Assembly (NCBI RefSeq): GCF_018294505.1
Contig: NC_057807.1
Span: forward strand, 172,833,498-172,897,497
DNA length: 64,000 bases
Source of the DNA: Triticum aestivum
Taxonomy: Eukaryota > Streptophyta > Magnoliopsida > Poales > Poaceae
Direction of reading: 5' to 3'
Part shown: one piece after another, positions 10,838 to 21,718 of the stretch
Layout: every line of letters starts with the position of its first letter
Numbering within the stretch: the first letter of the stretch is position 1
Made by a program: the position numbers and the translations under genes
The notes under the pieces: model-generated
What the model saw: only the letters and a program-made list of their open reading frames with translations
What the model was told of the DNA's origin: nothing
The model's database searches: none

Positions 10838-12005
10838 GGTGGGAAACAACACCTATGGAATCACAAGGATCCCTTCTGCGGTTCCGTGGCGCGGGGTTGT
10901 GAGAAGAGAAGGATTAGCAGTTAGCACAAGGATCGTTTACCCAGGTTAGAGCCGCGAGGATGCGTAAAACCCTAGTCCTGCTTTGGTGGATGTATTGAGT
11001 GTTCTTGAGCTCTTGAACTAGCTATGGTGGCTGCGTGGTGCAAAAGAGCTGAATCCCTCTCCAGTACGCCATGGGCCTCCTTTTATAGTCGAAAGGGGCT
11101 GCCACAGTGGCACACGGGAGGCGGAAAGGCCTACAGTGCTATGAGCTTATCGCTCGTATTACCGGACAAGGCGCATTTAATGTGCAGCTCATGTGTCCTC
11201 TTGCTTTATCGGGGACGGGAGCGAGGCCTGTCCCGTCCATCGCCGCTCCTCGTCGCTTCGACACACGCCCTGGCCAGCGATGCATGCGGCGCCTTGTAGG
11301 CAGGCAAGCAGCTGAGGTGGCATGGTGGTAGAGCCTCCACGAAGATCTGCATGCCACCACACAGGCGTGTGCTGAGTCGGCTGGAAGCTGTATGTTGCCA
11401 CGCAGGTGCCTGCCCAGCTGGTTGGGCTGGCAGCTGCATCTGAACGGCGGTGGAGACTTCATTGGCGCGAGCTTGGCAGTGGCCCCGTTGACACCCTTGG
11501 CAAGGGCCTTGCCGGGTGGCCCGGCAAGGGTCTTGCCGTAGTGCGCTGTCGTCCCCAGCATGGATCTTGCCGGGGGTCTTGCGGGATTCCTCGGCAAGGA
11601 TCTTGTCGAGGATCATTGCCTTCCAATCCTCATCTGATCTTGGATATTCTTTGTCTTCACAAAGATCTGCATGCCACCATGGAGGTGCCTCCCAAGCCTT
11701 GGCCCAACGTAGTTAACGGTGTTGGAGTCCGCGGGTTCGAGGGTGGCTCACTCCGCTGGTGTGGGCGAGCCGCCCCAGCAAGGGCCTTGCCGGGGCTGCT
11801 AAGGCTGCCCCGACAAGGGTCTTGCGAGGGAAACCTGCTTCGTCCATCTGCTCTCTGTGGTCTCGGTCTCTAGCGTTGCGCTGATTGTTCTCGTGGCTTC
11901 GACTCCTCACTTTTGCCCTGCTAAGTGTGGCTTCGGCCTGTGGCTCTGACTGCCCGCGCACAAGTAAGGGGTACAATGGAGTGCGCCTACTTTAGTACAC
12001 CGACA
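10834..12005 (-). repeat. T2 3' LTR (about 1.17 kb)
   Basis: Inner boundary ...AGTACACCGACA at 12005; outer boundary near TGACGGTGGG at 10834. Minus-strand TATA (CTATAAAA) lies at 11081-11088. Clusters of CTTGCCG and CGGCAAG words lie at about 11490-11610 and 11770-11835. Open frames across the LTR have no domain match and are treated as chance. Confidence 0.75.
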
Positions 12006-12025
12006 GGAGCCCCTGGGCCTGGGCC
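12006..12025 (-). other. Polypurine tract region of T2
   Basis: Minus-strand CCCAGGGGCTCC immediately precedes TGTCGG of the 3' LTR, the expected plus-strand priming position. It is only moderately purine-rich. Confidence 0.5.
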
Positions 12026-12499
12026 ACACATAGGCGCAACGCGTTGTTGGGCCAGGCCCAAAACGGTGCGCGGGCAGCGGGGCGGTTTTTACCGTGGTAA
12101 AACTTTCCATCCGCTGCGCCTCCCCACGAACCGTGTTGAATGCGCGACGTGGGGGTCGCGCGTGCGCGTGTGACCGCAGCACGCTGGCGTCATCTTGCGG
12201 TGGACAGTAAAGAGGCGGCTTGCGTGTCCCTTTGAGACCGCAGGGCCACCTCCCATTTACTGCCCTTACTTGTGAACCGTTGCTCCGCGCGTCCCATTGC
12301 ACCTATCTCTCGCGCCATGTTTGCTGCATGCATGGTGCAGAGCAAAATGACACGTGCGCGGGATACGGGAAGTCGCGCGCGCGTGGGTCGATTCCCGCGC
12401 GCCTTCAGTTGAGCAGGGAGGGCGGTCGACGACCCCGCCCGTTGTCACTTCGTCGAGCCGGATTGGCTGAAAGAGGCGGCCATGCCCCTGCCCCCGCCC

Positions 12500-12508
12500 T
12501 TTTATATG
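12500..12508 (+). promoter_or_regulatory. TATA box of antisense gene in T2
   Basis: TTTATATGG in a GC-rich context, about 140 bp upstream of the ATG at 12647 and on the strand opposite to T2's own genes. This suggests an independent antisense transcript. Confidence 0.55.
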
Positions 12509-12646
12509 GAGGGGAGCGGGACGAACAGCGCCCCTCAATCCTTCGCCACCTGCTCCTGCCCATTCCTGCTCCCTCACTTCCTTTTGTCAAGGCGAGGGGG
12601 CGTGGCGACACTTCATCGGTGGCGGTGAGGGTCTCGGCTAGACAAC

Positions 12647-13236
12647 ATGTCGCTCCTCCCCAAGAGCTCGTGGCGGCAGAGCCAGCTATTAGAGGAAGGG
12701 GGAGGGTGCGAGTTCGAGTCCGTCGCGGTGCACGGGGAAGAGGAGGACGGGGCGGCGTGTCGGCCTCGCCCCTGCCAGCGGCCCCTCCCTCGGTGGAGGG
12801 CAACGTCGGGGACAACCCCTACGAGTTCTTCCTCAGGCTACGCCAGCTACCATGCCATCGTCTTCGTCTCCTGACCCCATTTGCACGGGAGATGGAGCTG
12901 GACCCGCCGCAGGCGCTGAGGCTGCACATGAGGAGCTCTAGGAATAGCGGCACATGGGCCGACGTCGAGTTCCCAGCCCCTCATGTCATGTACCTTCGTC
13001 GGGGATGGAAGACATTCGCTCGCATCCACAGCCTGACGGAGGGGCTCACTCTCCATTTCAAACTAATGGAGAGCAGCCTCCTCTCCGTCAAGGTCTTTGG
13101 GCATTTCGGAACTCACGTAAGGTGCTGCGTGGAGAGCTCCTCTGACGATGAAGATTCCTCCTCGAGCGAGAGTGGCGAGGAGGAGAGCGGCAACAACGAT
13201 GAGGGTAGCGGGCAGGAGGATGACGGGTCCGACTAA
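12647..13236 (+). pseudogene. Antisense B3-domain gene carried by T2
   Basis: The frame ending at 13236 encodes a plant B3-like DNA-binding fold: PFAREMELDPPQALRLHMR, VEFPAPHVMYLRRGWKTFAR, HSLTEGLTLHFKLMESSLLS and VKVFGHFG. An acidic Ser/Asp/Glu tail of about 30 residues follows. The RGWKxF..HxLxEGxxLxF pattern is the C-terminal half of B3. The likely start (12647, MSLLPKSSW) is in another frame, so a frameshift lies near 12770-12790. It sits between pol and the 3' LTR, opposite to the element, with its own TATA at 12500. A nuclear DNA-binding role is inferred from the fold. The open frame continues upstream of the TATA but is probably not translated there. Confidence 0.7.
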
Positions 13237-14357
13237 GTGTCGGCCGGGCTGCTCCGGGCCGACACCGGCGACCCCATCATCCGTATCGCCGGTTCCTTGA
13301 ACTTCTCGGGGTCGCCTCCTTGGGTGGCTGGCGTAGGGGGGCTGGAGAAGGCGAAGAAACCGGGTAGCGGGCCATCAAGTCGGAGTACGATGGCACAAAT
13401 GCCTTCATAGCGTATTGACGGACCGCTGCCTCATCTTCCAGCTCTCCCTTCGGCGCCACCACCACCAACCCTCTCTTAGGAGACCGCCGGCATGTTCTCT
13501 TCACGCCTTATGCTTCTCGTACCTCGCCTAGGTGCTCCTTCTGCCCTTTTGCTTTCTTGTTCTGCCTTTTGAGGAGAGGGACAAGAAAGGGATTATGGGC
13601 ATCTTATATCTTTTTAGTCTGTAAGCCTTCGGGCCTTCGTTAAATTTAGAACTTGTAATCCCCTTGCTCATGTTTTTCACTCCATATGAACTGTACCTGT
13701 ACGGGATATTTTTTAATGAAAAAGGGATGTTTGCCGGGTTTTTCGTTCGTGGGTGAAACCCGCGACAAGTAGCGAATCCTCGTTATTATTTAAGATGAAC
13801 GTTCTTCGCCCGGCAATAGGACTTGCCGTCCCCCCACTTTGCTCAACCCAGGAGGTAATCCTTGGGTACAGAAAAAGGGGAGCACGGTAGCCTAGAAATA
13901 AAACGAGGTTTCACATATCCCAGTTCCATATCGAAATGCATGATAGAGGATAAAAGACTTATCTGGATCTGCAGCCCCCGGCAACCTTGGCTTGCCGTGG
14001 TTCGATCCTTGTACTTGCAGCCCCCGGCAACTTTGGTTTGCCGAGATTGGGACGTCGGTCTGTTCATTTTCTTCCAAATAGCTCGGCAAAAGTGCTCATG
14101 TGCCCTGCGAACCAAAGAGGACAGAAAAGAACAGAGAGACGCGCACTCGACCTCTAAGCTAGGGGTTAGCCGCCGCTAAGAACTGTCAACCCTAACCGAG
14201 GAAGAGACTCGACCTAGCATGCATGCTATGACTTAGGGCGCCAGCGCTTTGTTTATTTATGCTCAGGGTCTTCGCCTGGCTTTGTACAAAGGGTTACATG
14301 CGTTGCGGGCAAGGCTTGTTCAAAAGGTGGCTTGCCGGAAGGCCCGGCAGCCGCGCC
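13237..14357. other. T2 spacer between antisense gene and pol
   Basis: No convincing coding region. 13600-13740 looks like a 3' untranslated region of the B3 gene, with an AATGAAAAA signal near 13715. At about 13970-14078 a unit of about 55 bp containing 'gcagcccccggcaac.ttgg.ttgccg' occurs twice in tandem. Confidence 0.5.
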
Positions 14358-16356
14358 TTATGGGTAAAACTTGCAAAGATGCTCGATGTTCCAGGAGTTG
14401 CTCACCGGACTGGCATCCTCGGTCTCCAGGCGGACTGCGCCGGGCCTGGTGACTCGTGTTACCCGATAAGGGACTTCCCACTTTGGCGTCAACTTGTTGG
14501 AATTCTTGGCCGACTGAACGTGCCGAAGAACAAGGTCGCCTTCCTCAAAGCTTCGGGCATGAACCTTGCAGCTATGATAGCGGCGCAAGGCTTGCTGGTA
14601 GCGTGCTGCTCTCACAGCCGCCCGGAGACGATCTTCCTCAAGGAGTGTTGCGTCATCTTTCCACAATCGAGGTGACCTGTATATGAGTTCTGTGGGGAGA
14701 ACTGCTTCTGGCCCGTAGACCAGGGCAAAGGGTGTCTGGCCGTTGGCTCGATTTGGTGTTGTTCTGATCGACCAAAGAACCGCCGGCAACTCGTCAATCC
14801 AGCGCCTTCCACTCTTGCGCAACCTGTTAAAAGTCTTCATTCTTAAGCCTCACAGAACTTCAGCGTTTGCTCTCTCTGCTTGGCTGTTGCTCCCTGGGTG
14901 TGCCACGGAAGCAAAACATACCTTGCTGCCGAGATCCTCAATGTACAGCATGAAGCCGTGGCTTGTGAACTGTGTGCCGTGGTCGGTGACGATCCTATTG
15001 TGTACTGTCGGTGTTCTGGGAACGGGGTTCCCCAGACATGCCTGCCTACGGCCTGCGGCGCGGCTCCAGTGGTGGCCCAGTACGGCCCATCTTCATCAAC
15101 GCAAGGCTCAAGAACCTCACGAGGGGCCAAGCCTCGCGGGGTGGACGACCCGAGGCTTCCTCAGGAGCGGCCTCGCCGGGCAGGCTCACGAGGAGGCGGA
15201 GAGATCAAGGCAGGGGTACCTCAAGAGGTGCTCGTGACGGAAGCCATGACGATCGAGACCAGGCAGGCGCCGACTCGCGCAGTGTCCTTGTTTCCTCTTT
15301 GGTGCAAAGGGGGCAAGCGCAGGCGTGGAGAACCGAGGCATCAGGCAAAGGTTGCCATTTCAGTGCAACGAGACCAAGACCAGCAGAGCGGCAGGATGGA
15401 GGTCACCGTGGAGCTGAAGACGGCGTCATTGCCAGTACCTTTGGCAGCCGAAGACCAACTTTAGTCAGGATAACCTGTACTAGATGTTCCCCTTCAAAAT
15501 GGCCGTTGTTGGCGCCCTTCCTGCTCAATATTTGGGAAGAGGGCCAGGGCCTCTATAAATAGGGCTAGCCACCACAGAAGAGGGCATCTCAGATCGAGTC
15601 CTCATCAGATCCATTGGCGATTGAACTCGTCCAAGTAGTTCACAGTATCGGCTCAAGAACACCTCTCGCAAGGCTGTTCATCCTTGTATTGTTCAGCCCC
15701 TGAGGCAATCCACCACACCACACACTGGAGTAGGGTTTTACACCACAACGGTGGCCCGAACCAGTATAAATCTTGTGTCCCTCGTGTTGTTCGTCGTTTT
15801 AGCTTAGATTCCCGCGAGGCGATCGGACGTGGATTGGTAGGGGGAAGATCTTCGCGCGCACCACAGAGTTCAAACCTTAAGGGTTTGCCGAAACCCAACA
15901 TCTGACAGGTACCCCAAAACGGCAAACTAGCCCCTTGAAGAACCTGATGGCTGACTGCGCTGTCACCTTCCTCACCGCTTCCACCTCTGGCCACTTTGTG
16001 AACTTGTTGATTGCAACGTACAAGTACTCAAAGCCCCCGACGGCACGGGGGCAAGGGCCCAATATGACGAGCCCCCAGACCGAGAAGGGCCAGCAGAGAG
16101 GGATGGTTTGACGGGCTTGAGCTGGTTGATGAAGCTTCTCTGAATGGAACTGGCATGCCTCACACTTGGTTACTAGTGCCGTCGCATCCTGGAGGGCAGT
16201 GGGCCAGAAGAAACCTTGCCGGAAAGCCTTGCCAGCAAGGGCCCTCGACCCTATGTGGGAGCCACATATGCCTCCATGTATCTCTGCCAACAGCTGTAGT
16301 CCTTCCTCCCGGGAGGTGCACTTCAATTTCACCCCATTCGGTCTTTTTCTGTACAA
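14358..16356 (-). pseudogene. T2 integrase, split by a solo LTR
   Basis: The right part (15908-16356) has the zinc-binding region (EIHGGICGSHIGSRAL, KCEACQFH) and the start of the catalytic core. The left part (14358-15005) continues with RIVTDHGTQFTSHG, the core C terminus (WSIRTTPNRANGQTPF) and the C-terminal LTPKWEVPYRVTRV...SWNIEHLCKFYP, ending at 14358. The expected first catalytic Asp in 'GLDILGP' reads Val (GLVILGP) and a later 'IDKF' reads INKF, so catalysis would be lost even without the insertion. A further frame change occurs near 14840. Integrase would insert cDNA into chromosomes. Confidence 0.88.
15006..15907 (+). mobile_element. B-type solo LTR (copy 2) inside T2 integrase
   Basis: Begins TGTCGGTG and ends ATCTGACA. 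TATAAATAG lies at 15554-15562. Flanks read TGTAC (15001-15005) and GGTAC (15908-15912), a 5-bp target duplication with one difference. The integrase frame reads across the two flanks (RFGVP and RIVTDHG). With one LTR and no interior, it is a recombination-derived solo LTR. Confidence 0.88.
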
Positions 16357-16700
16357 GATGTTGTCAACGAATTGGTAAAGAGTAGACCGGTGGGCTACTC
16401 TCTCTGCCTCTTCCTGCTCCTCAGGAAGCTCTCCTTATTGGAGGAATCGTACGGTGTGCTGCGCCCATGCCAGAGTCCGTGGCTCGACGACAAGGACCAA
16501 AGGCATCTCTTTTGCCACGGGAGCGGCCGTCTGTACGACCATGGCCTGAGACCCTGCCGAAGTCGGTTGCCCCGCGGCAGGATCGGCATCCACGGCAACA
16601 TTTTCGCCAGCGGCTCCGAGGAGCTCGGTGGGGAAGTACTTGCCGGGGCCCAGCTTCCTCCACTTGCTCTACCCGGTTGATGGTTCGAAGGATGGTTGAG

Positions 16701-18633
16701 TTAAACGAAGCACAAAAGTACCTGGTTCCACATGTAGCTTGAGGGCAGCGCGTTCGACAGGTAGTCAGTGATGTCGTTTTCCGTCTGAGGGACATGCTCT
16801 GCTTGTATACCATCAAAGCTCTCCTCTAGTTTCCTTACTTCATCCACGTAAGCTTCCATCAACGGGATTTGATAATATTTGTTGATCTGCCTAACGACGA
16901 GCTGCGAATCACCCCTGACGATGAGCTTTTTGATTCCAAGGTCCGCCGCGATCCTGAGACCGGCAAGCAAGCCCTCGTACTCAGCGGTGTTGTTAGTTGA
17001 CATCTCCCGGGGAAAGTGCATTTGGATGACATACTTGAGGTGCTCTCCGGTGGGTGCGACAAGCAGCACACCAGCACCGGCGCCTTGTAGTGAAAAATCC
17101 CCATCAAAGTACATGATCGAGTTGCGGCTCGTTTCCTTGCCGGGGAGAGTGGTCTCCTGTACCTCTTCGTCGGGCGTCGAGTTCCATTCTGCAACGAACT
17201 CCGCCAAGAGTCTGCTCTAAATCGTCGAGGTGCTTTCGAACTTTAAACCGGAACTCGACAGCTCCAGGGCCCATTCCACGATCCTCCCCATTGCATCTGG
17301 GTTATGCAATATCCGTTGCAACGGGAGGCGGGTGACCACGGTGATCTCATGCGATTGGCAGTAATGACACAGCTTCCTCGAGGCCATAAGGAGGCCAAAG
17401 AGAAACTTTTGCACACCTGATTACCTCGACCTAGCCCCCTGCAAGAGGGGGCTAATGAAGTAGACTGGGTGCTGCATCATTTTGTTCTTCTGCGTCACTT
17501 CACCCTGTCGTGTGGGCCCTGTCGCACTGGCGTCAGCCTCTGCCAGGGACTCAGTCCTGCCGGGACCGAGCCCTACTGGGGAATGTTCCGGCTCGCCATC
17601 CGTTGACTCTGCCGCTGCCGCTGCCTCTTTGTTGACCTCTCTCTGCGCCACTAGTGCAGCGCTAACCACCTGATTCGTTGCCGCTAGGTACAGCAACAAT
17701 GGTTCTTATGGTTTGGGTGCAACCAGCACTAGGGTAGAGGAGAGGTACTTCTTCAAATCCTGCAGCGCTGCCTCTGCCTCTGGGGTCCACTCCATTGGGC
17801 CCGTCTTCTTCAAGATCTTGAAAAAGGGGAGGGCATGCTCCGCGGACATGCAGATGAATCTGCTCATGCCGGCAACGCAGCCAGTGAGCCGATGCATGTC
17901 TTTGATCCGTTTGGGTGGCTCAATCTGCTTGATGGCCTTGATCTTATCAGGGTTTGCCTCAATCCCGAGATGCGACACAGAGAACCCGAGAAGCTTGCCG
18001 AATGGGACACCGAAGAGACCCTTCTCAGGGTTCAACTTGAGGTTGATCTTGCGCAGGTTCACAAATGTTTCCTCCAGATCTTGCACAAGTGTTTCTTTGT
18101 CCTTGGTTTTGACCACTATGTCATCCATATAAGCTTCCATATTTCTATGTAGCTGGGGCTCAAAACCAATTTGGACTGCTCTTGCAAAGGTTGAGCCAGC
18201 ACTCTTCAACCCGAAAGGCATCCGTAAAAAGCAATACGTACCATATGGGGTGATGAACGCTGTCTTCTCCTTGTCTTCTTTTGTCATGAAGATCTGGTGG
18301 TACTCTGAGTAGGCGTCGAGGAATGATAACATGTCGCACCCAGCCGTGGAGTCAACAATTTGGTCGATGCGTGGTAACGGGAAGGGATCCTTTGTACAAG
18401 CCTTATTGATGTCCGTGTTATCAATACACAGTCTCCACTTCGCGTTTGCCTTGCGCACCACTATCGGGTTGGCAAACCACGTCGGGTGGAGCACCCCCCT
18501 TACCAAGCATGCCGCCTCTAGTTTTCTGATCTCCTCCGTGATGAGCTCCTACCTCTCTAGATCTTGCTTCCTGACCTTCTTCTTGACGGGCCATGCATGA
18601 GGACAAATAGCAAGATGGTGCTCAATCACTTCC
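16701..18633 (-). pseudogene. T2 reverse transcriptase and RNase H
   Basis: From the right: RT with LHPTWFANPIVV, FLDAYSEYHQ (a usual Gly replaced by Glu), MPFGLKSAGSTF and YMDD (near 18115-18125), then LGFSVSHLGIEANPDKI. RNase H follows to about 17217, then archaeal-type RNase H with YFDGDF, NNTAEYEGLLAGLRIA and GDSQLVVRQINK, ending near 16701. Stops break the frame at 17706-17708 (TAA, where T1 has CAA), near 17418 and near 17215. 16357-16700 holds the linker to integrase in scrambled frames. The cut at 18633 removes the RT N terminus, protease and gag. Confidence 0.88.
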
Positions 18634-19095
18634 TATCGGATTTCGGGTTCCGGCAGACCCTTGAGGTTCGAACACTGGGGTGCGCACGAAGATCTTTCCC
18701 CTACCAGTTCACGCGTTGAAGTCTCGCAATGGATCTAAGCTAGAAAGAAGAACACACAAGGGACACGAGATTTATACTGGTTCAGGCCACCATTGTGGTG
18801 TAATACCCTACTCCAATGTGTGGTGTGGTGGATTGCCTCAGGGGCTGATGATGAACAGTACAAAGGGAGAACAGCCTCGCGAGGGGTTGTCCTTGAGATG
18901 GTGCGATGAACTGCTTGGGTGAGTTCAGTCTCTTCTCTCTCTCCCTCTCTCTGATTGATCTGTTCTCTAGCTGTCTCCAGATGCCTCTACCCTATGGGTG
19001 GCTAGTCCTATTTATAGAGGGAGACCCTGGGCCTCTTCCCAAATAATGAGCGGGAAGGGCGCCAACAATTGGCCATTTCGAAGGGAAACATCTGG
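18634..19095 (-). repeat. B 3' LTR, left half (B-type LTR copy 3)
   Basis: Reverse-oriented B-type LTR from TATCGGATTT (terminal TG mutated to TA) to the LARD insertion. Minus-strand TATAAATAGG lies at about 19008-19018. The last five bases, TCTGG, are the left target duplication of the LARD. Confidence 0.85.
19091..19095. repeat. Left target-site duplication of the LARD
   Basis: TCTGG, paired with TCTAG at 35039-35043. Other B-type LTR copies read 'acatctagtac' at this place, so TCTAG is the original. Confidence 0.8.
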
Positions 19096-19375
19096 TGTCA
19101 CATCCCTAGTTCTGGTATGCTCTAGGCTAGCCCTTCATGTGTGCATCATGTTCAAAATTCTCAGAAAGTTGAAATGGGGATTGCCTAAACCCTAGCATTA
19201 AAGGAATCCACTAGGTTCACCTAAAATATTTTCAGTAAGTCAAAATGGCTTACAAAAATGTTCATCATTTCTGGATAATGCTGGAAACAATAACCAGAGG
19301 TGTCGCACATTTTTCCATGACATATTTGGGCTCTGAATTAAATCATACTTTATTTGAATTTGGGTATTTAAATAC

Positions 19376-19383
19376 TATAAAAT
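19376..19383 (+). promoter_or_regulatory. TATA-like element of LARD LTR
   Basis: TATAAAAT inside a stretch (TTTGAATTTGGG..TTTAAA...TATAAAATATTTAAA) that recurs in the C/E LTRs (54947-54954 in E). Its conservation between families suggests a shared core promoter. Confidence 0.45.
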
Positions 19384-21709
19384 ATTTAAAATGTCCAAAT
19401 AATCCTAAACTGAAATGTTCCATGTTTGATATATTCCAAACAGTGGCCATGAGCAGTTTGGTGATTTTGAGTGTGCCTAAGTATTTTTAATAAAGCCCAG
19501 AACAAAATAACAGAATAGAAATATAGGAATCTAAACAGAAATAAAAGAGGAGAGGAAACTCACATGCCCTTACCTGGTGGCCCAACAGGACCGGCCCAGC
19601 CAGGCCCAGCTCACCTCTTCCTCTCTCCTACTGTCTTCAACCTCCTGCCAGTGGGCAAGAGGGCGTGTGGCCGCGGCGCGCGCGCACGCGCTCGGCCAGC
19701 TCCTGCTTGCCGCTGCCGCCGGAGGCTCCTACGAGCGCCACGCACCCCCACGGTCCCCTCTCTCTCTCCCCCGTCCTCACCCTCTCCCCTGGATCTCTCT
19801 CTCTTTCACTCACCGAACGGGTTCGTCGTCGCCGACCGACACCACCGCCTTCTGGTTTCTTTTTCTCCCTCCAAGTTTGTTCTTCACTGGCCACCAGCAT
19901 CCCCACGCCCAGCCAGTTAGTGCCCGAGATCCGCCTCCTCACGCTGAACCTCTCCACCAAAGGAAGCGAGCCCGGACGACCTCCATCGTCTCACCGTCGC
20001 CTTCTCCACCACCGGCCGCCGAGGATCTTCACCGTCGATTCGCCACCGTCGTCGCTTCCCCGAGCTCGCTGACCATCTCTACGCGACCCCTGTGAGCCTC
20101 GGGTCGATTCCCCTCTCTTCCCCGCGTCATTTTTGCCTTGTAGCCGCCGCCGCCATTGAGGCCGAAGCTCACCTCCGCCCGAGCTCATCGCCGGCGCGGC
20201 TCCGGTGACCTTCGGGTCCCGTGCGTGTATCCTCTGAGTTCGTGAGCACCCGTGGGTTCAGCAAGTGCAAGCCGTTGCTCGATTTGACCGCTGTGGTGTG
20301 ACACCCCAAAAATTTGGCCTTGTTTTAATGAATTAAAATTTTTGCCAGGAATTAAAACTTTGTATATCTGAGCTCCATTTTGATCATTTCCTTCCCTGTT
20401 ATGATGAGTTTTTCCCAAAGAGAAAACTTTTCAAATTTGCCTTTGGACATATTTAATCTCTCAAGAGAAACTTTCCCTTATTTAATATAACTAATTAAAT
20501 AATTAAGTTGCTTGATCTTTATTTTCTTGAAAATGGTTTTTCAAAGTTAAATGGCCATATTTGAACTACAACCATTTGATAGATTCACTTAAAATTCCCA
20601 CAAAAATTTGGAGATGTCATGTGATGTTTTTAAATCACTTTTATGCAAAAATATATTTTATTCATGAAATATTTTGAGCTCTGCATCAATTTTTCCTTCT
20701 CTGGTCCAGAGTGCATTTTGCACTACAACCCTTTTAAATAATTCTTTCTAGCCTCTACCAAAATTATGGGATATTGTTAGTAGCATATGATTCAACTTTA
20801 TGCAAAAACCTAGTGCTGTTCTTTGAAAAATTTGAGTGAATCAACCTCATCTTCATTCTGGACCAACTGGATGGTTTGTACAGCAACCATATTTTTGCTT
20901 GCACTTTAACCCTTGATTATTTCTCCTACTTGTAGTCCTCCATGTTAAACCCTTAAGTCCAGGAGCATGCACCTTTTGGATCATTTTTGGTTCATGAAAT
21001 AATGCTATTTATTTCCTATCCAGAAATGTAGTTTTGCAAAACTTGCACTAACAAGTTTCTTCTTTTGGCAAACTAACCTCACCACCCTCTTGTACATCTA
21101 AAGGGACTTCCATCTGGAGTTTTTGACCACTCCAAGACTTGCCTAAGTGCCCTTGGCATTTTGCCAAACACCTTATTGGCAGGATCTGTTTTGGCATGAA
21201 TTTTTGGTTTGCACTGTGAACCTGATCCCCTGACCAAACCAGCTTGTCCACTGATCTCCTTGCAAGCCCAAACCTAGACCTGTTAACCCCCAGCCTCAAC
21301 CGCGACCTCTAGCATGCTCTGGCATTTTGTCGAGCACACTCAGTGCGTGCACGGGATGCGCCCAGAGCGTGCGTATTGCACGACCCGTGCGCCGAGCCGA
21401 CACGCTGGCCCCACGGTTTTGGCTCGCTCCGCGGCATCACGCCACGCGCTCCCCTTCTCACAGCTATGCGCCAAGCCGCCCCTCGCCGCGCCCGGCAGGC
21501 CAAGCGCTAGCCGCCGCCGCCGCCCGGCAGCCTCTACCCATGTCGGCGCCGCCGAACCTTCCTCCGCTCGCCACCTGGCCGCTGGAACAGCGCGTGCTCA
21601 TCCGCGAGGGTGTCCACTAGCGCTCGTCGCCGCCACGTCGCCCTGGCTACAGAGAGGCGGTTCGCCGGAGGGCTTATCCACGGCCGCCGCGGAACCGACC
21701 TCGACGAGC

Positions 21710-21718
21710 TATAAAAAG
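21710..21718 (+). promoter_or_regulatory. TATA box in nested solo LTR
   Basis: TATAAAAAG followed by GAGGACCCC, after a GC-rich stretch. It is a good match to a plant TATA box and probably marks the LTR transcription start about 30 bp downstream. Confidence 0.6.

Larger units (their letters stand above)
10834..18633 (-). mobile_element. T2: Tat-lineage retrotransposon with antisense gene
   Basis: Minus-strand element. From the right: RT, RNase H, integrase, an untranslated spacer holding an antisense B3-domain gene, polypurine tract, and 3' LTR (10834-12005). The protein order and motifs match T1, so the two are close relatives. The upstream end is cut at 18633 by element B. A same-family protease/gag fragment at 53952-54688 may be its continuation. 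A solo B-type LTR interrupts the integrase. Confidence 0.85.

Noticed and set aside
12220..12640. N-terminal half of the 338-codon frame ending at 13236 as part of the B3 protein
   Set aside because: It lies upstream of the TATA box at 12500, overlaps the T2 3' region, and has no conserved content.
19564..20095. Open frames of 118-172 codons in the GC-rich block of the LARD LTR (also 31323-31862)
   Set aside because: The 3' LTR copy carries a 40-bp deletion that changes the frame, and three frames are open at once. Typical of a GC-rich untranslated block, not of a gene.
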